Shown here: positions 42,601 through 51,263 of the stretch, one piece after another
Position numbering within the stretch: the stretch's first letter is position 1
How the letters are laid out: every line of letters starts with the position of its first letter
DNA from: Chamaesiphon minutus PCC 6605
Lineage (GTDB): Bacteria > Cyanobacteriota > Cyanobacteriia > Cyanobacteriales > Chamaesiphonaceae
DNA length: 64,000 nt
NCBI RefSeq assembly: GCF_000317145.1
Contig: NC_019697.1
Coordinates: forward strand, 2,046,001-2,110,000
Direction of reading: 5' to 3'
Program-made: the position numbers and the translations under genes
The notes under the pieces: model-generated
The model's database searches: none
Told to the model about the DNA's origin: nothing
The model's input: only the letters and a program-made list of their open reading frames with translations

Positions 42601-43163
42601 TGTCAACAAAATCGGCTAGTATATTAGTTCCAATCCTCGATCAACCCGAAAGCCGATCGCTACATCGTACCCAGAATCGGATCTGTCCTTGGGTGTTGTT
42701 CCAATCCTCGATCAACCCGAAAGCCGATCGCTACGTGTGCTGGGTCGGCACCTCCGAGTTACCGACAATCAAGTTCCAATCCTCGATCAACCCGAAAGCC
42801 GATCGCTACCAACAGCCACCGCTGCCCGATGGAGCCATCTACTGTTCCAATCCTCGATCAACCCGAAAGCCGATCGCTACTTTGCCGATTTGGGTACGCG
42901 AGCGAGCAAGTAGTTCCAATCCTCGATCAACCCGAAAGCCGATCGCTACGCAAGGCAGCAGGTCAAGCACCAACGCGAGATAGTTCCAATCCTCGATCAA
43001 CCCGAAAGCCGATCGCTACCGTTGACGGTTTCTGTCCGTCCTTCTGCTGAAGATGTTCCAATCCTCGATCAACCCGAAAGCCGATCGCTACAGGATGTAA
43101 CGCCAAGTACCAACCCACCCACGGCAGTTCCAATCCTCGATCAACCCGAAAGCCGATCGCTAC
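39673..43163 (-). CRISPR. type I-C CRISPR array, 49 repeats, 48 spacers
   Basis: A 37-bp repeat (on the + strand starting GTTCCAATCCTCGATC and ending GAAAGCCGATCGCTAC) occurs 49 times with 33-37 bp spacers. Transcription is leftward, so the crRNA repeat ends GGATTGGAAC. Repeats 1-20 (39673-41072) have CGATCGACCC; repeats 21-49 (41106-43163) have CGATCAACCC. The first repeat (39673) has an additional change (GAAGGCC), typical for the leader-distal end. The cas genes lie at the other end, where the leader must be. Confidence 0.97.
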
Positions 43164-43333
43164 GGCTTCTATTTTAAACCCATATACAGCAAATGTTTCA
43201 ACGTTCTCCAACGCGAACCCCTAAAAACTAACAACATCTCAACCCTCCAAAACATCAAGCCAACCAAGTTAAACCCTTACCCAGTAAGGCAACGCGAACC
43301 TCCCAGGAAAACAGACACCATTAGAGGTTCGCG
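43164..43333 (-). promoter_or_regulatory. CRISPR leader
   Basis: 170 bp between the youngest repeat and cas2. The part next to the repeat is AT-rich (GGCTTCTATTTTAAACCC). It contains GCGAACCCCT and GCGAACCTCC words and GGTTCGCG near cas2. It should contain the array promoter and the integration-guiding motif; assignment is by position. Confidence 0.6.
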
Positions 43334-43627
43334 TCACAAAATTAAAGGCTCATTAAAATCAACATACTTATCCACCCCATAAGCCTCCACCGCTCGATCG
43401 CGTCCCCCCATCAACTTATAAAACCGCAAACTATCCACCCGCACATCGATCGTCTTCAACAACTTTGATCGAAACACCTCAAACTGCATCTGGTCAATCT
43501 CGCATTCAAACACCGAAAACTGTACTCGCTGACCATAATCCTTACAGACGATCGCCACCTTGCGCAACCGCTTCGCCCCCGCTTTTGACTCTGTATCTGC
43601 AATATCATACGTCACCAAAATATTCAT
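43334..43627 (-). CDS. cas2: CRISPR integration protein Cas2
   Basis: ATG 43627 gives 97 residues starting MNILVTYDIADTESKAGAKR, the ferredoxin-like Cas2 fold with conserved Asp8 after the first strand, and RVQFSVFECEIDQMQFE. Forms the Cas1-Cas2 integrase. Two bases after the cas1 stop. Confidence 0.95.
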   Translation of the reverse strand: MNILVTYDIADTESKAGAKRLRKVAIVCKDYGQRVQFSVFECEIDQMQFEVFRSKLLKTIDVRVDSLRFYKLMGGRDRAVEAYGVDKYVDFNEPLIL

Positions 43628-43629
43628 TA

Positions 43630-44661
43630 TTAACCCCGCAAAATAAACGGTGGATACTGCGGAATATCCCCCCGCAAATGCCGCGCCAACAATCGCGCCT
43701 GCACATGACACACCAAACCCAACGGCACCTTTGCCTCTAAAATCGGATGCAGCACCTCCTCCTGCTTCCGCTTTTGATAAGCTGCCAGAAATTCTTTTCG
43801 TCCGTCCTCCGTTAGATTTACGCCACCGCCTGGACGATCGACAAAATCTCCTGGATTAATCTGTCCCCGATTCACCAAATTCAACACCAATCGATCGGCC
43901 ACCACCGATCGCAACTCCTCCATCAGATCCAACGCTAACGAAGGTCTTCCTGGCCGCAACACATGGGAAAAACCCATTTGCGGATCTAGTCCCACACCCT
44001 CACAAGCCGCTACACACTCATTCGCCAACAGCGCATAGGCAAAAGACAACAGCGCATTAATCGCATCCTTCGGCGGTCGCTTCGATCGCTCCCTAAACTC
44101 AAACCCCTCCCGATTCATCCGAATCATTGCGCTAAACGCCCCAAAATAAGCCTTGGCAGCATATCCCTCTACGCCACGAAGTTTATCTATATCCGCTGAT
44201 TTTTCGACCGTTCCAATTGCTTCTGCTTGCACCTGCGCCGCCGCTCGTAGTTTCGCTTCATCTCCACTATCTTTAGCCTCTCGCGCCGCCCGCATCAATA
44301 CATTGCGTGTATTTTGCAACTTACCCGCCATCACATACCGCGCGATATTTAACGTCAGATCGGAATTCCCGATCGCTTCATGTTGCGCCCGTCGAAGCAA
44401 GACATTCCCCGTCGTTGGCCCCGCCAAACGTCCCTGAAACCGACCGCTTTGTGACAACCACACGATCGATCGACCATCTAACCCACAGCGATGAATCAAA
44501 AATGGACTGAACAAAACATTTCCAAACGCTACGATCGATCCTAAATGGTGCAAAGGCACCTGCTTAGTTTCCTCATCAATATTGATTTTCAACGTTTCAT
44601 GATCTAACTGGAGATACGTCCCTTGAGTCTGGACGTACAACGTATTCAAAATTTGTTTCAT
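43630..44661 (-). CDS. cas1: CRISPR integrase Cas1 (type I-C)
   Basis: 343 residues, I-C subtype. The N-terminus is MKQILNTLYVQTQGTYLQLD, with a middle GVEGYAAKAYFGAF (metal-binding Glu), LLSFAYALLANEC, FSHVLRPGRPSLALDLMEEL (His, Asp). Catalytic Glu, His and Asp are all visible. Start overlaps the cas4 stop by four bases. Confidence 0.95.
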   Translation of the reverse strand: MKQILNTLYVQTQGTYLQLDHETLKINIDEETKQVPLHHLGSIVAFGNVLFSPFLIHRCGLDGRSIVWLSQSGRFQGRLAGPTTGNVLLRRAQHEAIGNSDLTLNIARYVMAGKLQNTRNVLMRAAREAKDSGDEAKLRAAAQVQAEAIGTVEKSADIDKLRGVEGYAAKAYFGAFSAMIRMNREGFEFRERSKRPPKDAINALLSFAYALLANECVAACEGVGLDPQMGFSHVLRPGRPSLALDLMEELRSVVADRLVLNLVNRGQINPGDFVDRPGGGVNLTEDGRKEFLAAYQKRKQEEVLHPILEAKVPLGLVCHVQARLLARHLRGDIPQYPPFILRG

Positions 44662-45281
44662 ATCTCATCAATCCTAAAAACAGCTTGAGCATCCCAGACT
44701 CGATCGAATTTCTTCAGTGGTTGCGGCAGACAAGCCTCTATCAAAGAACAATCCTCACAGCGAACATCCGCCACGGGTCTAGGCATCACTTGGTTTGCAA
44801 AAGTCTCCTGCACCGCTCGCACAGTCTCCGTCACCAGCGATCGCAATCGAGGATCGAATTCCACCACCCGTCGTCGCTTTGATGCACTATAAAACAACGC
44901 CCCAGTCATTACGGGTCGATCGAACATCTCTTCTAAACACATCGCCTGAGCGCAAAGCTGCACGGCATCAGCATCCTTTGCCTTCCGCGAGCCAGATTTA
45001 TACTCCACTGGATAGGGCGTACCGTCTACCAAAAACTCCACCACATCAGCAATCCCCCGCAGTTGATGGCGATGGCTAATTAGAGCAAGCGATCGCTCCA
45101 CCCGTACCCCCTCAATTAGTTCGTGACCGGGCACATCCACCCGTTCGTGTACCCGCAAACCCCGCAGGGTATAAATATTTTCCTGCCACACCTGCTCCAA
45201 ATGAATCAGCGCAAACTGGCGCGGACAATAAACAAAGTGCTGAAGCGCACTCACCATCACATAGTCATCAGTCTTTTCCAC
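44658..45281 (-). CDS. cas4: Cas4 exonuclease
   Basis: RecB-family nuclease: ALQHFVYCPRQFALIHLEQV (first iron-sulfur Cys), GIADVVEFLVDGTPYPVEYK (D, ExK), and CEDCSLIEACLP (last cluster cysteines). The start is GTG 45281 (VEKTDDYVMVSALQ); an upstream TTG at 45317 would start inside a terminator hairpin. Processes prespacers for Cas1-Cas2. Overlaps cas1 by 4 bases. Confidence 0.93.
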   Translation of the reverse strand: MEKTDDYVMVSALQHFVYCPRQFALIHLEQVWQENIYTLRGLRVHERVDVPGHELIEGVRVERSLALISHRHQLRGIADVVEFLVDGTPYPVEYKSGSRKAKDADAVQLCAQAMCLEEMFDRPVMTGALFYSASKRRRVVEFDPRLRSLVTETVRAVQETFANQVMPRPVADVRCEDCSLIEACLPQPLKKFDRVWDAQAVFRIDEI

Positions 45282-45306
45282 AGCACTCGATCGTAAACAA
45301 CAAAAC

Positions 45307-45331
45307 AAAGCCCCCAACTTATTGGGGGCTA
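45307..45331 (-). terminator. intrinsic terminator between cas7 and cas4
   Basis: On the leftward strand AGCCCCCAA-TAAG-TTGGGGGCT (9-bp perfect stem) is followed by TTTGTTTTGTTG. It lies 7 bp after the cas7 stop and before the cas4 start, so it may reduce expression of the adaptation genes relative to the effector. Confidence 0.7.
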
Positions 45332-45337
45332 TCCTAT

Positions 45338-46477
45338 CTATCCCTCAGTCAAACGAGTCAACGTCACACCACTGGGTAGTTCGGCATCATCGATCGAGAC
45401 TTGATAGTCACCAAATTTGCGTGGTGGTTCGCTAGGATTGTCGAGCTGGGCAGTAATGCGATCGAATAACTTATGCGCTGGCGCATTACCAAGTTTGCTC
45501 TCATGGGAAAAGACATACAAGCCACGGGGAGCCATTAACCCCCGCGAAGCCGAGCGATCGAAATCCCACATTTTAACCAACGATTCCCAGAACAGTTCTA
45601 AATCTCGATCGTTAACGCCTGTTTGGGCTGCCAACGATGGGGAATAGAAACCGCGCATCATGTATAAACCATACGGAATCAGCGTTTTACGTCCGATCGT
45701 CTGTAGTTTCTCAGCGTCCTTAACATCAGTAACAGCAACGCGGGTAACTGCCAAATCTTGCGGTAATACAGGATCGAACGACCTAGCAAAGGTTAGTTGA
45801 ACGGGGCCACGCACTTGTCCCGCATTCAAACCCGTACTCATTACCGCCCCAAACATCCGCACATCATAAAAATTCTCGCACATCCATTTACGAGCTTTTT
45901 CAGCGTTGGCTCGGCTTTTATCTGGTTTACCAGCTTTTTTCACCAGAGCATCAATGAATTTTTTTACTGCTTTATTTTGATAAATTTCTTCAGTTTTTTC
46001 TAGCTCTTCCTTGAGTTCGGCATCAGTCAATTCACCTGAATAAGCTAATGTTGCGATTACATCTTCTTCGGTATCACCTTCACTATCAGTGAAAGTAAAA
46101 GCAGCAGGTAATAGATGCTTATACTCTCGTAAAGTTTCCAGTACATTGTTTTCTTTAATAACTTCACTGGCGGGTTTACCTGTAGGAATTCCTTGCTCGG
46201 TATAGGCGCGACGGATTTGATTGTTTAATACGCCATGATGCTCGACAAAGATGTTTAAGTGTTTCGCTTGTTCCTCAGTAGCTTCATATTCAGCATAAGT
46301 CGAAACGTAGTTACGAATCTTCCGTTTTAGACAAACATCTGTCACCAAACCGTGGGAAGTTTCGGCATCAGTTCGAGGCATATTACCGCCGTCAGGATCG
46401 CCATTCGGGTTGCCATCGGTGACATCAAATAACAATACAAAATCATGACGACGCTGACAATCTAAATGAACAGTCAT
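45338..46477 (-). CDS. cas7: Cas7 (Csd2) Cascade backbone protein
   Basis: 379 residues with the I-C Cas7 opening FVLLFDVTDGNPNGDPDGGN, then MPRTD, and DVRMFGAVMSTGLNAGQVRG in the middle (RRM core), ending KFGDYQVSIDD. It is longer than the usual ~290 residues because of an acidic helical insertion around residues 70-170 (AKHLNIFVEHHGVLN, LKEELEKTEEIYQNK). Coats the crRNA. Confidence 0.93.
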   Translation of the reverse strand: MTVHLDCQRRHDFVLLFDVTDGNPNGDPDGGNMPRTDAETSHGLVTDVCLKRKIRNYVSTYAEYEATEEQAKHLNIFVEHHGVLNNQIRRAYTEQGIPTGKPASEVIKENNVLETLREYKHLLPAAFTFTDSEGDTEEDVIATLAYSGELTDAELKEELEKTEEIYQNKAVKKFIDALVKKAGKPDKSRANAEKARKWMCENFYDVRMFGAVMSTGLNAGQVRGPVQLTFARSFDPVLPQDLAVTRVAVTDVKDAEKLQTIGRKTLIPYGLYMMRGFYSPSLAAQTGVNDRDLELFWESLVKMWDFDRSASRGLMAPRGLYVFSHESKLGNAPAHKLFDRITAQLDNPSEPPRKFGDYQVSIDDAELPSGVTLTRLTEG

Positions 46478-46547
46478 GGGTTATTTCCTTAAGAATTAGT
46501 AATGAGATAAAATCTGAATGGCTTAGAAAATTGAGCAGCAGGGCATT

Positions 46548-48302
46548 TTATGCCTTTAACTTGGCTGCTTCTTTATCCGCTTTGGCTTGAGCAATCGCTG
46601 CCCGATTAGCCGCTCGTTGGTGGTAATATCCCAGCGAGAAAATTGCTTGATGACCCATCTTCAGGGTGTTAGGAAATCTCTTTTCAGGGAAGTTCAGCAT
46701 AATTTCTTCAAGTCTTTGGTCGCACAATTTATAAATTCCTGGTGAATTTTTCCGCAACTTTCCTAGATGATTTTGTACCCCACGCATCAGTGGTGCAAAA
46801 GCCTTGGCTGGTGTACTAGAAGCTGAACCATAATAGCGATCGACTAAGGTAGCATTAGTGTTTCCTTGGGCTGCTCTCTGAATTGCTTCGAGTTCGGCAA
46901 GTAGTCGCCCACAGTGATAAGCTGCGTTGTCAACACCTTCTAGTTCGGGATTGGGATTTAGAGTGTCCATATCTGTCATATTGAGTTTTCCTTGGCTAAT
47001 GAGTATCAGCTTAATCAGCACTGCGCGAGGGTAGGTTATATCTTGCTCGGCGCGGTTGCGTCGCACCAGTTTGACTAACAGATCGTCAGCTAAAGGCGCA
47101 CCACTAAGCGCGTGGCGAATTAATGCAGTTGGCACGGTGGGCTGCATTTCCTTACTAGGATCGCGATAGACACTAGCGGCGAGGGTATATACACTAAACG
47201 ACCGCATCTCAATCCCATAGCCATCCACCATTTTTTGATTGATAAACCACCGCTTGAGGTGCTCTCGCACATTGGGTATTGTGGTTTCCAGCCAATCGCG
47301 GACGACCGATCGCGCCATGCTAGCACTCAGTGATAGAGCATAAAATCGGTCGTCAGTATCGGTATGAACTTGGCTCCCAGATAGTGGTGATTCGATTAGA
47401 TTTTTGACTGCTTGGGGATCGGGAGCTTTCAGGAAACTGATCGGATCGAAATCAGTTTTCTTGCGAGTCCAGAACACATAAGCAGTCGAACCCACATAAA
47501 GGCGCGAGCTATCGTCTGCCAATAAGTGATTCAGTGCCTTAGCAAATTTCTCTGCCGCATCGCGAGAAATCGGCGAGGAGAGCGAATTCTTAAGTCCATA
47601 AGATGTGAAGGGATCGGAATTAGCCGAAACTAAAGCGGTACCCGATGGCTGTCCACCGATCAATCCTTTGATTAGCACGGGCATCCTCTGAGCGACCTCA
47701 GACATTTCTCCTGTAATCAAACAAGTCATAATTGGGGCTGGTTCTTTGTCGGCATCATCACTACCAGATGTATAATCTGCCCAGAATTGCTCGATCGATT
47801 TAATCTGTGCCCTAGCATCAGCAATTACTACCCCATCAACTCGAAAGGTGATGTTTTCACTGGGATCGAATTTATCAAGTTTGAAACCAGTAGGTAGACA
47901 CTCGCCGAGTTGGTTGGGATGCCATTTGGTGAGAAATACCCGAACGGCATCGAGCATTGGCTCCTGGGTGATTTCAAAGCATTTTTGAATTAGTGTTTTA
48001 AATTGCTGGTGGCAGTCTGCTACTCTTTCTGGCTTAGAATCTGGACGACCGACCCCCAGAACATATTCGATGCTATCGGCTAATAATTTGGGCTTTACAC
48101 CCACAGTTCGCCCCACAAAGGGAACAACAATCGGCTCGCCACGTTTATTCGCTTTAGTATCGCCACCCCAAGGAACGAATTTCCCAACAAGAGTGCCATC
48201 TAAGTTGAGATCGATCGACCAACGAATTTTTTGTTCGCTGTACATCACTGGTGGCAGTGTCATTTGCGTATCAGCAAACTCTTTAAGCTGCGTCAGAATC
48301 AT
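46548..48302 (-). CDS. cas8c: Cas8c (Csd1) large subunit
   Basis: 584 residues, starting MILTQLKEFADTQMTLPPVM, with FTSYGLKNSLSSPISRDAAE and YVGSTAYVFWTRKKTDFDPI, typical of Csd1. Recognises the PAM and recruits Cas3; its gene usually also yields the small subunit Cas11c by internal initiation. Overlaps the cas5 stop by four bases. Confidence 0.93.
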   Translation of the reverse strand: MILTQLKEFADTQMTLPPVMYSEQKIRWSIDLNLDGTLVGKFVPWGGDTKANKRGEPIVVPFVGRTVGVKPKLLADSIEYVLGVGRPDSKPERVADCHQQFKTLIQKCFEITQEPMLDAVRVFLTKWHPNQLGECLPTGFKLDKFDPSENITFRVDGVVIADARAQIKSIEQFWADYTSGSDDADKEPAPIMTCLITGEMSEVAQRMPVLIKGLIGGQPSGTALVSANSDPFTSYGLKNSLSSPISRDAAEKFAKALNHLLADDSSRLYVGSTAYVFWTRKKTDFDPISFLKAPDPQAVKNLIESPLSGSQVHTDTDDRFYALSLSASMARSVVRDWLETTIPNVREHLKRWFINQKMVDGYGIEMRSFSVYTLAASVYRDPSKEMQPTVPTALIRHALSGAPLADDLLVKLVRRNRAEQDITYPRAVLIKLILISQGKLNMTDMDTLNPNPELEGVDNAAYHCGRLLAELEAIQRAAQGNTNATLVDRYYGSASSTPAKAFAPLMRGVQNHLGKLRKNSPGIYKLCDQRLEEIMLNFPEKRFPNTLKMGHQAIFSLGYYHQRAANRAAIAQAKADKEAAKLKA

Positions 48303-48991
48303 CCTGCCACCTCTGGTACTCGCAGGATACCTGCTTTCAAACTAGCTCGAAAGAATTTAGGTTTGGCTGTTCCCTTGGTGACTTTTCCGCCTTCTGCATC
48401 GTGGCTCATAAACTCAAGCTGCTTGGCTTCAGGATCGCTAACAAAATCCATATCCCACAGCATTAAACCCAATTCGTCACTATGTTCGATCGCCTGTTCG
48501 GTGCCATCTGGTTCGGCGAAATATGCACTGAATTCTCGCGTTCCCAAATAAGGCTGATGTTGACATTGCCCTTTAGCCACCCGTCGCCGGAATTGAGCAC
48601 GATATTTAGCTTCAGGAGCATTAGCATGAGGCTTTAAGCAGATATCGGCAGTGATAATATAGGCCACATCCTTGAGACAAAGCGAATGGCGTTGAGCGCG
48701 ATCGTCATCGGCAAAGTAGCGATATTCGGGATTTTTGGCAGAACTGGAGCTTTGCCAACTATTCATCTCATTCCGCAGAATCGAAAAATGCCGGATCGGT
48801 TTGAGGACTTTAATTTCTCGCACTTTCCAAACAAACTCTGGTTTCCAGAAAATCGCTTCCAGCACCCCCCGTGCTGCGCTAGGAGTCATTACCGGATAAC
48901 TCACTCGCTCTGCACCAAACTCAGGGCGAGTAAATAGTGCCCCTTGCTCGCTCCAGACTTTCACCTGCAAAGGTGAGTCAAATTCATTCAT
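48299..48991 (-). CDS. cas5c: Cas5c (Cas5d) crRNA endonuclease
   Basis: The start is ATG 48991 (MNEFDSPLQVKVWSEQ) rather than the codon seven residues upstream. GALFTRPEFGAERVSYPVMT, PSAARGVLEAIFWKPEFVW and the C-terminal KFFRASLKAGILRVPE are typical. In type I-C this protein replaces Cas6 and cuts the repeat. Overlaps cas8c by 4 bp. Confidence 0.93.
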   Translation of the reverse strand: MNEFDSPLQVKVWSEQGALFTRPEFGAERVSYPVMTPSAARGVLEAIFWKPEFVWKVREIKVLKPIRHFSILRNEMNSWQSSSSAKNPEYRYFADDDRAQRHSLCLKDVAYIITADICLKPHANAPEAKYRAQFRRRVAKGQCQHQPYLGTREFSAYFAEPDGTEQAIEHSDELGLMLWDMDFVSDPEAKQLEFMSHDAEGGKVTKGTAKPKFFRASLKAGILRVPEVAG

Positions 48992-49011
48992 AATTGTTTT
49001 TCTTTCCAACA

Positions 49012-51198
49012 CTACACAATTAAATCGTATGGATCGCGAACGATCGCCGATCCGCCAAGACTAATCCCCCTTACTTCGTCATAACCCCCTTCCCAAACCC
49101 AGATCCCTGGGGCAATCTCCCGACGTACTTCCAAGCCTTGTTTAAACTCTCGATCGCGTAAATTGACCAAATAAGGCTGAAGAGCGCGGTGATGTCGAGA
49201 TTTCAAACCCTGCCGCTCAATTTGGCGGATCAGCTTTCGAGCAGTTTCGTCATACTCGATGACAACTGGTTGAGTATCATCAGGAATTAGCTTGAACCGT
49301 TGAGCGGTTTCTGGATAATCGAAACGTTCGCGAGCCTCCTGAACTTTGTATTTATCTGTATTAGTCCCTTGATAAAGGTGCCCAAAGTAAGGACGGAAAA
49401 TTTCAGGATCGTCAAAATTAGGCTGCTTTCTTAACAAATTAGCGGTTTCAGCTACTGCTGTTGCGTAATCACCTGGAGGTGTCCGCCCATTTTCTGGCTG
49501 AAACACCACGACTCGTCCTGTAGTAGAATTGCCTTCACGATTACAACGTCCTGCGGCTTGCACGATGCGATCGAGTGGCCCCAAGGCTCGATACACGGAT
49601 GGGAAATCTAAATCTACACCTGCCTCGACAACTTGAGTAGAAACCAGCCAACAAGGAAGATTCTGTTTGAGACGCGATCTCACTGCTTCCAAAACCTTGC
49701 GCCGATGGGCACCACATAGCAACGTAGATAGATGAAACAGTTGTTCGGGTTCGTCTTGAGGCAATGCTGCCAAGAGTTCAAGGGCATCCTTGCGCGTATT
49801 CAAAATCAGCAGAGCTTGCTCGTGTTGATGTATCTGAACATCTTCCACTACCTGCGCCCAAGACCAAGGCTCATCGGGAAGCTCATAATTCACGCGGCTT
49901 AGTTGTCTGAAGTGTTCCTGAGCTTGTTCTGGCTCGATAATATCTTCCACACGTTCAAAGCCCTCTAGATATCGGCTATTGCCCTCTAGTGCGGGTTGGG
50001 TAGCTGTACAAAGCACGACTGTTACATTATATCGGGCTGCTAGTTCTTGGAGTACATTCAAGATCGGAGCCAGTAATCCGATCGGTAGCGTCTGTACTTC
50101 ATCGAGAATAATTACGCTATTGATAATGTTATGGAGCTTGCGACATCGGCTCGTCCGGTTGTGAAACAAACTCTCAAAGAGCTGTACTGTCGTCGTCACA
50201 ATTAGCGGTGCATCCCAATTCTGAGTAGCTAATCTAGCTTGAGCTGCTTGCGATCGAGCATCTTCATCATCCACGGTTGTTTTAGCTGCGCTGTGATGCT
50301 CTAGCACCGCAGCTTCGCCAAAAATCTTCCGATACACATTCACCGTTTGCTCGATAATGCTGGTGTAAGGTACCGCTACAATTACGCGATCTTGCCCGTG
50401 TTTAGCTGCATGTTTGAGGGCAAAAGCTAACCCACTGAGAGTTTTACCACCTCCTGTCGGTACAGCGAGGCTAAATACGCCTGGAGGTAACTTTGCTTTG
50501 TCGCTACAAGCCTGATAGACTTCTGCACGTACTCGATTGACTAATTTATCGGGTGCCTTAGCAATTAAGTCAGTTTGATGCTTTTCTAATACAGTCCATA
50601 ATCGTTGAACTGTCTCTGGCTGTTGGCGTTGTGCGGTCAATTCTGGTGAAAAATGCTCTTCTGTATCTAAGAAATCAGCATCCACCAAACAAGAAAATAG
50701 CAATCGTAGAAATAGCTCATAGTGAAAGGGATTTTTGAAATTAGATATCTCAGATTCCCAATCAGATTTAGGACTGAGGTCGATCCCCGCAGTCTTTGCC
50801 TGCTCCAAAATCAATCGGTATGTGGGTTGATGTTCGGGATTACCGATCCGATCGATTCCTTGCGCTTTCTGTGGTAACCCACCATGATGTCCATAAATCA
50901 GGAGTGCGAGCGGCGGAATTAATTCTGCGGCTAAGATTGCCCCATGAACGGCGTGCGGAATGCTTCTAGCATTCTTATCACCTTGGGCACAAGCTATCAA
51001 ATATTTCTTAAACTCTGGATTATACTTACCCAAGTCATGCCATAACCCCGCATAGTAGCCCAAGCGTTGGGCACCCAACTTATCCGCAAATCCAGCCGTA
51101 CCATTGGCAACATCAGTCAAATGCTTTTTTAAGTCGTGCCACTTTTGAGAATCGTTAGGTGGAGGCGTATGCGCTACAAAATTTAGTGGTAATAGCAT
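49012..51198 (-). CDS. cas3: Cas3 nuclease-helicase
   Basis: HD nuclease domain at the N-terminus (AGLWHDLGKYNPEFKKYL, IPHAVHGAIL, IYGHHGGLP), then SF2 helicase: Walker A AVPTGGGKTLSGLAFAL, VIILDEVQTLP, VLCTATQP and QAAGRCNREG. I prefer ATG 51198 (MLLPLNFVAHTPP) to the TTG eight codons upstream. First gene of the cas operon; degrades the target DNA after R-loop formation. Confidence 0.95.
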   Translation of the reverse strand: MLLPLNFVAHTPPPNDSQKWHDLKKHLTDVANGTAGFADKLGAQRLGYYAGLWHDLGKYNPEFKKYLIACAQGDKNARSIPHAVHGAILAAELIPPLALLIYGHHGGLPQKAQGIDRIGNPEHQPTYRLILEQAKTAGIDLSPKSDWESEISNFKNPFHYELFLRLLFSCLVDADFLDTEEHFSPELTAQRQQPETVQRLWTVLEKHQTDLIAKAPDKLVNRVRAEVYQACSDKAKLPPGVFSLAVPTGGGKTLSGLAFALKHAAKHGQDRVIVAVPYTSIIEQTVNVYRKIFGEAAVLEHHSAAKTTVDDEDARSQAAQARLATQNWDAPLIVTTTVQLFESLFHNRTSRCRKLHNIINSVIILDEVQTLPIGLLAPILNVLQELAARYNVTVVLCTATQPALEGNSRYLEGFERVEDIIEPEQAQEHFRQLSRVNYELPDEPWSWAQVVEDVQIHQHEQALLILNTRKDALELLAALPQDEPEQLFHLSTLLCGAHRRKVLEAVRSRLKQNLPCWLVSTQVVEAGVDLDFPSVYRALGPLDRIVQAAGRCNREGNSTTGRVVVFQPENGRTPPGDYATAVAETANLLRKQPNFDDPEIFRPYFGHLYQGTNTDKYKVQEARERFDYPETAQRFKLIPDDTQPVVIEYDETARKLIRQIERQGLKSRHHRALQPYLVNLRDREFKQGLEVRREIAPGIWVWEGGYDEVRGISLGGSAIVRDPYDLIV

Positions 51199-51263
51199 CT
51201 GAAGAGTTATTGAACGCGACAATACTATTCATGTTACAATACATTATTACTATTCAAGCTTAT

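Noticed and set aside
39603-43211. Many open frames with repeated peptides (SNPRSTRKPIAT, VPILDRPESRSL, QSSIDPKADRY)
   Set aside because: They are translations of the CRISPR repeats in different frames, not proteins.
39673-51222. Possibility of a type I-D locus, common in cyanobacteria
   Set aside because: No cas10d, csc1, csc2 or cas6; the set cas3-cas5-cas8c-cas7-cas4-cas1-cas2 is type I-C.
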